Assembly (NCBI RefSeq): GCF_000188695.1
Contig: NW_004754897.1
Coordinates: 151,321 to 161,632 of the forward strand
Direction: 5' to 3'
DNA: 10,312 nt
Source of the DNA: Salpingoeca rosetta
Taxonomy: Eukaryota; Opisthokonta; Choanoflagellata; Craspedida; Salpingoecidae
Part shown: in pieces, positions 1 through 9,530 of the stretch
Layout: each line of letters starts with the position of its first letter
How positions within the stretch are numbered: the first letter of the stretch is position 1
Notes under the pieces: generated by a model
What the model was told of the DNA's origin: nothing
The model's database searches: none
What the model saw: the letters and a program-made list of their open reading frames with translations, nothing else
Program-made: the position numbers and the translations under genes

Positions 1-1786
<1,786 letters not shown>

Positions 1787-1809
1787 TGTAACAACTGCAC
1801 CACCTTTCT

Positions 1810-1844
1810 ACACACACACACGCGCACACACACACACACACACA
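1810..1844. repeat. AC microsatellite with CGCG interruption
   Basis: Lies 24 bp after the SWI5 stop, so probably in its 3' UTR. Confidence 0.9.
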
Positions 1845-1916
1845 AGAAGCTCTTCATAGCAGGCAACTGGTATGCCACATGGAATTGACTTGATTGTGAA
1901 CAAGCTCTCTCTGTCT

Positions 1917-1922
1917 CATAAA
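1917..1922 (+). promoter_or_regulatory. Possible polyadenylation signal variant for SWI5
   Basis: CATAAA, a weak variant of AATAAA, lies 131 nt after the SWI5 stop codon. No canonical AATAAA or ATTAAA was noticed between 1787 and 2240. This is tentative. Confidence 0.2.
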
Positions 1923-2244
1923 CGAACGGCAATGTACAAAACAAGCCACGTGCATTAGGTTAGGTCATCTAGCTGGCGTAGAGGCGCGTGTGGAGATTGT
2001 TGGGTCTGTTCACAGCACTCGGCAGGCCCAAACCTTGCACCCACTGTACACTTGAGGGTGCACGTCGTGTCACTGCTTCGGCGCCCCCGTTCTGTTGATA
2101 TCTGTTGTTTTGGTGGAAGCGGGGGGAGGTGAGCAAAGGTTGAAGGCACACAAACCACCCTTTGCACCTCACACGCACACCACATATCCACAAAGTTTCG
2201 CAGTCCACAGCAAAGGCTGCGAAGCGAAGACACATATCGCGATA

Positions 2245-2352
<108 letters not shown>

Positions 2353-2471
2353 AACCACAAGCACTCGAACATCACAAGCACTCCACTCACGTGATTGGAC
2401 GGCGTCGGGGAAGAATTGACAAAACGCAAGACTGCGACAGCGTGAACAAGAGCGTTCTACAAACACGACAC

Positions 2472-2499
2472 CACACACACAAACACACACACACACACA
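2472..2499. repeat. CA microsatellite with AAA interruption
   Basis: A short imperfect CA run between the polyQ and SWI5 genes. Confidence 0.85.
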
Positions 2500-2776
2500 T
2501 GTACGAACATGTGAGCTGTTGGCAATAGCTGCATCGCGTTCAAACCACCAGCAAAAGACCAGTGAACCACCGTGAGCAACCACGCAACCCGTCGCAGGCA
2601 CCGGTGTGCTCAACACACAAGAGCACCTGGTAGTAGCTCTTCCTCGCGAATCATTCTCAACGTCTGGCCCCGGCATCGACAAGCCCCCTTGTCCAAGTGT
2701 TGCACGACTGCAAATTGCCACACATCATCATCAAGCAAGTTGCACGTCAATGAAAAGAACTGCTCACATTACTTGC

Positions 2777-2804
2777 GTGTGTGTACTTGTGTGTGTGTGT
2801 GTAC

Positions 2805-2847
<43 letters not shown>
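2777..2847. repeat. GT microsatellite with ACTT interruptions
   Basis: A GT run broken twice by ACTT. It lies about 50 bp beyond the predicted stop of the polyQ gene, so possibly in its 3' UTR. Confidence 0.92.
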
Positions 2848-2849
<2 letters not shown>

Positions 2850-2894
2850 TGCAGGATCATGTGGTTACCAGCGCAAATGAATGTCTCGCTCTCT

Positions 2895-2932
2895 CTAGAC
2901 GTTGAAATGACTGAAGAGCATCTCTACAACAG
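2895..2932 (-). CDS. PolyQ protein terminal exon
   Basis: The acceptor CTATTCAG ends at 2933. In phase with exon 2 it encodes AVVEMLFSHFNV and stop TAG at 2897-2895. An alternative acceptor at 2911 would bypass the stop and use a GTAACC donor near 2868 to reach possible exons farther downstream, so the C-terminus is uncertain. Confidence 0.45.
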
Positions 2933-4134
2933 CTGAATAGAACGCACACGCTCATTCATACATACCACAACCGAGGCCCTCCCCCTTCTCGCCTCACGCG
3001 CACACACACACACACACACACCTTGGATGAAATCCTCGACTGTGGCCGTGTTGGAAGCTGAAGGCGTCTGACGCCAGCGCGTGACATCATGGTAGAACAA
3101 GCTGTCGACAGTGTTGAAATGACATGACAAAACGATGTTATCATGACGTCACTTACACCTTGAACTAAACGAAACTTGCAATCAACAATTCAACCGTCAC
3201 ACAGTTTGTGGGAGCGTGCAAGCAAGCAAGTAAGTGAGCAGGACAACACAACACCCCACCCCCCCCCTTTCCGCACACACACACACACACACACACACAA
3301 AGGACTTGCCTGTAGCACTTGCGACACGATTGTCTTTGATTGATGCGCGTCTTGCAAGTGAAGATGTGCTGGCACACGCGGCACTTGACAGCATGCGCTG
3401 ACAGGGCGCGCTGCCCACCACCGGTTCTGGTGACGGCGCCGCTCGGTAAAGGCACAGCTTGGGGTCCCAGCGCCAGGGACGCGCGGGCGGAGGAGAGCTG
3501 GGCCAGAACTTGAAGCTGATATGCCGCCAGCAGGGCGCCCATCACCTCCGTGTTCGCTGCAAGCTCAGGGGGTACACCAACACCCTGTGTCGACACAACC
3601 TCCGACTCCAGAGAGGACACGTCGTCCCTGTCATCACCGCCACTGGCCTCGCTACCACGTGTGTCGAAAAGCGAGCGCGTGGGACGGCCGCTGGGAATGG
3701 CAGGCGAGGGTGCTGAGGGAGGGTGTGATTGCTGGTTGTTGGTTGAACGCGTCGCGATGGTGGCACTGGTCGAGTGTTGCTGATGTGTGGGCACGAGCGA
3801 AGTCGAATTAACAGGCTGCTGACCGCTGTCACAGGCTCTGTTTGCGGTTGCGGTGGTGCTGGTAGTCGCTGTGCCGGGCAGAGGGCCCGTGTCACAAAGC
3901 TCAGGCCAGACTAACTCCCCCGTTGTGTCTGATTGGGGCGAGAAACTGCGTGAGTGCACAGGGGTTACGGTTGTCGTTGTCGCTGCCGTTGAACGGCCCT
4001 GCATGTCCTGTTGCAAGCGCTCTTGCGATGGACCGACGACACCCTGAACACCAAACGGAGCAAGCACAGGTCCTTGCCGTTGAAATACCGTGCGCGTTGC
4101 AGCATCGGGTGGTGTCGAGGGTTGGGCTTGCCTT

Positions 4135-4166
<32 letters not shown>

Positions 4167-4176
4167 TTGCTGTTGT

Positions 4177-4211
<35 letters not shown>

Positions 4212-4212
4212 T

Positions 4213-4289
<77 letters not shown>

Positions 4290-4290
4290 T

Positions 4291-4353
<63 letters not shown>

Positions 4354-4719
4354 AAAGACAGCCCAAGATGAGCCCCCATGCGCAAGCCCATCTGCACATC
4401 GTTCTGCCCTGTACCGGCCAATGCGGCAGCTGCGACTTTGTTAATAGACAGAGGAAAGCTACAGCTTGCGTCATGTGCTGCATGTTGGCTCTTCTGTGGC
4501 TGATGCTGGCCATGCTTCCCGAGTTCACTTGGCGGTGGGTTGTTCATCTGCTGTCGGATATGTTCTTGGCACTGCATGATGACAACCTGCAGCTCTTGCA
4601 GCTCCCGCAACCGCCTGTGCTGCTGAACCTGCCACGGGATTGATGCTGAGGATGACTGCTCGCTGTGTGCATCGTGGGCTGCTTGCTGTTGCTGCTGTTG
4701 CTGCTGTTGCTGCTGTTGC

Positions 4720-4752
<33 letters not shown>

Positions 4753-7064
4753 TGTTGTTGTTGTTGTTCCACATTCCGGGTCACTGTCACGGGCGGCTGC
4801 GACACTTCATCCGGCAACACCTGCGGTGCAACACCGCGACAAAGCTCAAGATGTTGCTGCGCGGCTCTCTGGTGTGCTTGTCGCTGGGTCCAAGATGTTG
4901 TGCATTGTCTCTTATTGGCATGCTCACCCTCCTCTCCTAACTGGCTTGCTGATGCTGCTGTCTGTTCCGAACTCTCTTGTTGCGCTAGTTGATGTCGCTG
5001 ATAAGAGCACTGACGTCGTGGCGAAAAGATTTGGTGCTCCTCTGGTACTGCTCCGACTGTGCTGTGTTGCCTCAAGCCATCTGCCTCGCAACACAACCCA
5101 CTCTGACTCTGTCCTAACCTGTGCTGTTCCTGTTCTGACTCTCGCTCTCGCTCATACTCAAACTCTCGTCGGGGCTGCTGAGGTTGCTGCTGAGGGCTGT
5201 CCCACGAATGTGCCTCTTCCGTCCGAGGCGCTCCATCCGCCTCTGTGCTGTCCATGCCCAGAATGTGTCGCACTCTCCACCGCTGACTCGGCTGCTGGCG
5301 TGAGGATGCTGCTGTGGGTTCACCTTGCACTGTGCGTTCACACAGTTCTCCAGGACGGTGTGGCTGACTGACAACGTGCTGCAAGGCAGGAGATGGCAGT
5401 GGTGGCAGAGATGAGGGGATATGTTCTGTGTGCTGTGCGTCCAGTTCGTGGGCTGATGCCACACGAGGATCGGCAGCGGTGGTTGTGAAAGGGGTCGTGC
5501 TTGACAATGACGATGGAGACGTTGATAATTCCGGGTCAAGCATTGTGCGTGTTGATGCGTGGGTGGCGCTCTTGGTGCTGGTGATTGTCGGGTTCTTGCT
5601 GGCTGTGCCCCCAAAAACCTGCAGAGGGTGGCTGCCACGTAGTCTGTCGTGTGCTCGCAAAGGCAAGCCGCCTCCCAAAATCCCGCGCGATACTCGAGCC
5701 TGTTGTGGCGGCAAGGCTGTTGTTGGCTGGGCCCACAACAGGCCGATGTTCAATCCACCCGTGCCCTTGGCGCGTGGAGTGCCCGCTATTGTGGACTCTG
5801 CCTGTCTTGACTGAGGTTGTTCCGCGCCAGAAGCGAGCGTGCTGGTGGTACAGCTGGTGGAGCAGGTCGTGGGAGAAGTGGTCGTTGCAGCTGGCGCTGC
5901 TGTCACTGATACTGGTGGTGGCGGCGGCGCTGGCGTCGGCATCGTCATCGTGGCTGCTCTTGTTGTTGTCATTGTTGTTGGTGCTGCTGGTGCTGCTGTT
6001 GTGGCTGTCGTTGCTGCTGCTGTGGTTGCTGCTGCTGCTGTTGCAAGGACAGCGCTTGTGTCATCTGGCCGGCATGAAGGGGCAGGGGAATGCAAACGAG
6101 ACAGCAACAATTGGCCACCTTCAGTCAAAAACGGTGTTAATGCAGGAAACGCGTCGTCGCCGTCTGGGAGCCCAGAAACCAGCATTGGTGGTGCTGCCCA
6201 GAGGGGATCAGGTGCCGTTGCAGTCGGGGAGCAAGTAAGGCCGCCGGTGTCATTGCTGTTGCTGTTGGCTGCACCTTCCTCAAACACGGTTGGAAAGTCG
6301 GGTCCAAAGAACACGCTTGGCCTTTGCGGCTGCCCATCTTGTCCATGGGCTGATGCTTCGCTCGACGTCTTCTGCTGCGCTGTTGGTGAAGGGATGTGCT
6401 GTGTTTGTGCGAGTGGGTGGGGCTGCACGGGGTTTGAAGGCGTGTTGTGGCTGCTGTCCTGAGGCTGGGCCTTTGAGCTGGTGTCGTCGTTGTTTGTGGT
6501 GGTGTTGTTTGCGGTGGTGTTGTTTGTAGTTGTGGTGGTGTTGTTGTTGGTGGTGCTGGCGGTGCTGTTGTTGTCTTGTGCGTTGTGCGGCCTGTTTGTG
6601 TTTGGTTGCAAACCCCAAAGTTGGTGATGGAGTAGATAATGGATGGAGGAAGAAGGGACGTTTGAGGTTGGTACGGGGGACGTTGGTGAGGTGGACGTTG
6701 GTGGGGCTGCAGAAGAACGCGTGAGTTGAGCTGTGGACATGCTGTTCTGCAGCAAGGTGCGCAACAAGGGGCTGGAGAGTGGAGAGAAGGGCACCAGGAA
6801 GTTTGTGTTGAGGTGGTGGGTAAAGGCTTGCAAGTTTGTGTTGCGACTTCGCTGGAGATGGAGGGCTGCTTGGTTGCGATTGTGGGTATCGGCGTCTGTT
6901 CTGCCGGTACCAACTCTTGCGGCTGTACTTGTAGGCTCGTCATCAGCTGCATTGCCGGTGTTATCACCGAGCTTTAGGTTTAGCGGCTGTGGTCTGTGTC
7001 GAGGTAGGCGGGGTGCCTGACGGTTGCGACCTCTGTCGCGTGCCTCGTTCCCCTGCTCAGCCAT
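2895..7064 (-). CDS. Large polyglutamine, low-complexity protein of unrecognised family
   Basis: Modelled exons in transcript order are 7064-3310, 3101-3022 and 2932-2895 (3873 nt, 1290 residues). Met1 is the first ATG of a long open frame and has a good context (ATCATGG). In order: basic N-terminus (MAEQGNEARDRGRNRQAPR); Asn/Thr-rich segment about 160-195; Thr/Ala/Pro-rich about 338-411; Arg/Glu/Gln-rich about 626-650; 28 consecutive Gln at 767-794; a possible coiled coil about 808-842; 73 consecutive Gln at 905-977; an acidic patch then a predicted helix about 1165-1195; two Cys pairs (1228/1231 and 1247/1250, spacing 15) that could bind zinc; and a C-terminal stretch from exons 2-3. Composition resembles disordered transcription or chromatin cofactors, but no domain was identified and no function is assigned. 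The first exon is secure as an open frame; the 3' splicing is a prediction that depends on a GC-AG intron. Confidence 0.65.
3001..3021. repeat. (CA)10 microsatellite forming a 5' splice site
   Basis: Read on the minus strand this is GT repeated, and its first GT (3021-3020) is the predicted donor of polyQ intron 2. Confidence 0.9.
3022..3101 (-). CDS. PolyQ protein exon 2
   Basis: The acceptor GTCGACAG ends at 3102 and the donor is the first GT of a GT repeat (3021-3020). One base completes a Ser codon with exon 1. The frame then encodes LFYHDVTRWRQTPSASNTAT followed by VEDFIQ, which reads like ordered protein. The alternative GT donor of exon 1 (at 3305) would run into a stop here, which supports the GC-AG choice. 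Confidence 0.6.
3102..3309 (-). other. Predicted GC-AG intron in polyQ gene
   Basis: The intron begins GCAAGT and ends GACAG. The exon/intron context AG|GCAAGT is the textbook GC-donor consensus. The intron carries a GT tract just after the donor (3299-3274 read on the minus strand) and a perfect TGACGTCA palindrome at 3144-3151. Confidence 0.55.
3274..3299. repeat. (CA)13 microsatellite
   Basis: Lies in polyQ intron 1 about 10 nt after the GC donor; followed on the plus-strand left by a C-rich run at 3255-3267. Confidence 0.92.
3310..7064 (-). CDS. PolyQ protein exon 1 (giant first coding exon)
   Basis: A single uninterrupted frame of 1251 codons plus two bases. It has in-frame glutamine tracts at 4766-4683 and 4352-4134. 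It ends after RKCY with bases ag in the context CTACAG|GCAAGT, a perfect GC-type donor. Without splicing the frame continues through a GT repeat into Cys/Val repeats and stops at 3165, which does not look like real protein. Confidence 0.75.
4134..4352 (-). repeat. Coding CAA/CAG repeat, 73 consecutive glutamines
   Basis: 219 bp in the coding frame of the polyQ gene, mostly alternating CAA and CAG (a 6-bp period) with short deviations. There is no non-glutamine codon inside. A CCT (Arg) codon at 4131-4133 ends it. The other frames of this block give long artefactual poly-Leu, poly-Cys and poly-Ala/Val reads. Confidence 0.95.
4683..4766 (-). repeat. Coding CAA/CAG repeat, 28 consecutive glutamines
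   Basis: 84 bp in the same frame as the longer tract. A mixed CAG/CAA pattern, with a purer CAG run in the middle, encodes residues 767-794 between a Val-Glu and Ala-Ala-His. Confidence 0.95.
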
Positions 7065-7211
7065 GATGCCCGAGCTCGTTGCAACAACAATGACGAGTAC
7101 ACCCCCTTCGACTACTTCGCTTCTCAATCACCTTCGTCTGTTCTGTTGGTGGGAAAGCAGATCGGCAAGTTGGCGGACAGCAACACCCAGCCGAGCGCGC
7201 TAAGCCTTCTG

Positions 7212-7235
7212 CGTAAACGTTTCGTGACGTAAACG
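7212..7235. promoter_or_regulatory. Possible upstream regulatory element: repeated CGTAAACG, CRE-like TGACGTAA
   Basis: An 8-bp direct repeat CGTAAACG occurs at 7212-7219 and 7228-7235. The second copy overlaps TGACGTAA, which resembles an ATF/CREB half-site. It lies about 150-170 bp upstream of the predicted ATG of the polyQ gene. The location fits a promoter element; the function is inferred only. Confidence 0.25.
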
Positions 7236-7806
7236 ATGTGTTGTTCCTTTGTTTGCCCCACTATCTTGTGTCGTGTCGCTCCCACCAAATTTCTTAAGTG
7301 TTCGAAACGAATTGTGCAAACAAAGAACAAGAGGACCTTTGTGCTCGTGTCCCGAACGATCATTTGTATGCATGCACGCAAGCGAAGAGCCGAGGGCATC
7401 AGCTAGGCCTGTGGTAGGCCGGGTAGTGTGGGTGCAATAACATTTTGGTTGAGGGGAAGGTGCGACGCTTTGCCTGCTTCGGGAGATCTTGGAACATGAA
7501 GAAGACAGGAACGCGAGCGAGAGTGTGTATCGAAGGGTCTGATTCGCCGGCAGCTTGGCTGTGCGGACAAGAGTGCGAGCGTTTGTTCCGGGTCGGTGGC
7601 GACGTGGATTGCCCTCGGCGTGTGTGGAGTTCCACTCACGAGCACACGATTGTGGGATGAGCTGGTGTGAAGTGCCTTGAAACAAACAAGAATGTATGTA
7701 GACGAGGCATGTTCGTGTGCTGGTCAGAATGGGCAGGGGTGGTGATTAGAATGTGTGGTGCATGAAACGGACATTTTGTTGTGAGTTGAAGTGACGGGAA
7801 GCCGTA

Positions 7807-7819
7807 GGGGGGGGGGGGG
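7807..7819. repeat. G13 homopolymer
   Basis: Thirteen consecutive G on the plus strand in the BLMH-polyQ interval. Confidence 0.95.
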
Positions 7820-7847
7820 CGGGCAGCTTGCACAGTGTGCTTGTCTC

Positions 7848-7939
7848 GTGTGTGTATGTGTGTGTGTGTGTGTCATATGTGTGTGTCATGTGTGTGTCAT
7901 GTGTGTGTGTGTGTCATGTGCGTGTCATATGTGTGTGTG
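7848..7939. repeat. TG-rich imperfect repeat with TCAT insertions
   Basis: TG runs separated by repeated TCATATG or TCATGTG units, giving an irregular period of about 10-16 bp. Confidence 0.85.
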
Positions 7940-8114
7940 CTGTACGAAGTCATCTTTGGTTGTTGAGGGGTGGGGAAGTGTTTTCGATCTGCCATGAAAC
8001 AAGGGAAAAGCAAACTGGCAACACGGGCCTCCATTTCGTCACGGCCAATGGCAACATGTGACATGTCACGATTCTCCTCGGAACGCGACGAGGCCAAGCA
8101 AAATGCAGGGGCAA

Positions 8115-8128
8115 GGGGGGGGGGGGGG
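8115..8128. repeat. G14 homopolymer
   Basis: Fourteen consecutive G, about 80 bp beyond the BLMH stop, so C14 in the presumed BLMH 3' UTR. Confidence 0.95.
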
Positions 8129-8148
8129 TTGTGGAGGGGCGGGGGTTG

Positions 8149-8196
8149 TGAAGAAGAGGAAGAAGAGAAAGGAGAAGGCAGGGAAGAAGAAGAGAC
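8149..8196. repeat. Purine-rich GA/GAA tract
   Basis: Almost pure purine on the plus strand, starting about 15 bp beyond the BLMH stop. It is pyrimidine-rich in the transcript. Confidence 0.85.
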
Positions 8197-8210
8197 ATGA
8201 GTGTCTCTGC

Positions 8211-8319
8211 TCAGCAGGCGAGGGCGCCCATGGGATCCCATGGTGGCAGCTCAACCACATCCTTCATGTCCACCTTCACCATCTCCTCCACCATGGCCTT
8301 GGGTGCAACAATCTGGTAC
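8211..8319 (-). CDS. BLMH: BLMH terminal exon
   Basis: The acceptor CACACAG ends at 8320. The exon encodes LYQIVAPKAMVEEMVKVDMK, then DVVELPPWDPMGALAC and stop TGA at 8213-8211. The WDPMGALA ending is diagnostic of the family. Confidence 0.95.
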
Positions 8320-8652
8320 CTGTGTGTATGTGTGTGGGGGGGGGGTGAGAAAAGAAGGTTTGAAGCGCAGGTGCACGTGAAGGTGGGAGGCAAAACGAAG
8401 GACAGGCAGGCAGGCAGGCAGATAAATCTGACACAGACAGACAGACAGGGACAGGCACACACACACACACGCACACATGTGGAGAGAGCAGGAGGACTCA
8501 CAGGTATTCATCAAACCACTCATCGGTCATGAGGTAGTAGCCGCTGTCACCAACGTCCTTTCCCCACGAGTTCTCAACCCGCCACTTGTCAATCTTCCCA
8601 TCAGCCTCGTTGTACCCTTTGTCAAGTGTGTGAAGAGGTGTGTGTGTGTGTG

Positions 8653-8714
<62 letters not shown>

Positions 8715-8784
8715 TGTGAATGTGTGTGTGTGTGAAGGTGCATGCATAGGCAAGTGCGTGTGTGAAGGTGCATGTCTCGGCAAG

Positions 8785-8815
<31 letters not shown>

Positions 8816-9464
8816 AAACGGACCTGTGAAGACCATGGCGTGGGTCATGAGAGACTGTCCGTAGCGCAGGCGGTCTGCCTTGGAAAGGGCGGGGCGGGTG
8901 CCAAACACGAGGTCGTAGTCAAACAGGCGCGTGTCCATCACCGCCATCTTGCGGTGGTACTCTTTGCCCACGTCAACGCCAAACCACACAGGCATGCCTG
9001 AGGATCAAGACAGGACAGAGGGAAGTGTGGGCGAGGGTTGAATTGGAGTGAGTTGAAGTGAGTGAAAGTGTGAGCAGGCCAACAGAGACGAGGATACACA
9101 CACACACATACAGATGCAAAGAAGAACTAATATTCCAAACACACACACACACACACACCCACATACCCACACACAGTACACCACCTTGATCAAGCTGCTT
9201 CTTGCAGAGAGAGCGGATCAGGTCAATGGGGACGTTGATGTGCTTGACAAGCTCGCGGTCGCCACCCAGCACATTGCCGAGATACTTGACCGTGTACACG
9301 CGCTCAACGGCGTTGCGCGGATCATGAATCAGGCTCTGGTAGTCCTCAACCTATTGATTGGACGGTTAGATGAGGGGGGCAGGGGTGGTGTGTGAAGGTA
9401 GGTGTGTATGAGTGAAGAATTGACCAGGGGTTCTCAGACAGCAAAACGATACAAGAGCCACAGT

Positions 9465-9530
<66 letters not shown>

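Larger units (their letters stand above)
7065..8210. other. Intergenic interval: presumed BLMH 3' UTR and polyQ gene promoter
   Basis: Both flanking genes read leftwards, so this 1.1 kb should hold the 3' UTR of bleomycin hydrolase (right) and the promoter and 5' UTR of the polyQ gene (left). It contains G homopolymers at 7807-7819 and 8115-8128, a TG-rich block at 7848-7939 and a GA-rich block at 8149-8196. No canonical AATAAA on the minus strand and no clear TATA box were seen. Open frames here lack recognisable protein character. Confidence 0.55.

Noticed and set aside
2901..3123. 11-bp direct repeat GTTGAAATGAC at 2901-2911 and 3113-3123
   Set aside because: One copy is coding and one intronic, both near polyQ splice acceptors. 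It is too short and unsupported to call a mobile-element target duplication.
4011..4643. Long plus-strand open frames reading poly-Leu, poly-Cys and poly-Ala/Val
   Set aside because: They are antisense or shifted readings of the CAA/CAG glutamine tract of the minus-strand gene and have no protein character outside the repeat.
7200..7685. Minus-strand open frame of 161 codons upstream of the polyQ gene
   Set aside because: No recognisable domain, biased Ser/Thr/His composition and overlapping alternative frames of similar length; probably promoter or 5' UTR sequence.
7897..8241. Minus-strand frame containing MSHVAIGRDEMEARVASLLF as a possible upstream exon
   Set aside because: It reads somewhat like protein, but I found no good donor after it, no phase link to the polyQ gene and no family match. 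It more likely lies in the BLMH 3' UTR.
8498..8995. Single continuous open frame joining two BLMH exons through a Thr-His repeat
   Set aside because: The TG/AC tract happens to keep the frame open, but family alignment goes directly from MVFT to GYNEADGK, so 8823-8617 is an intron.
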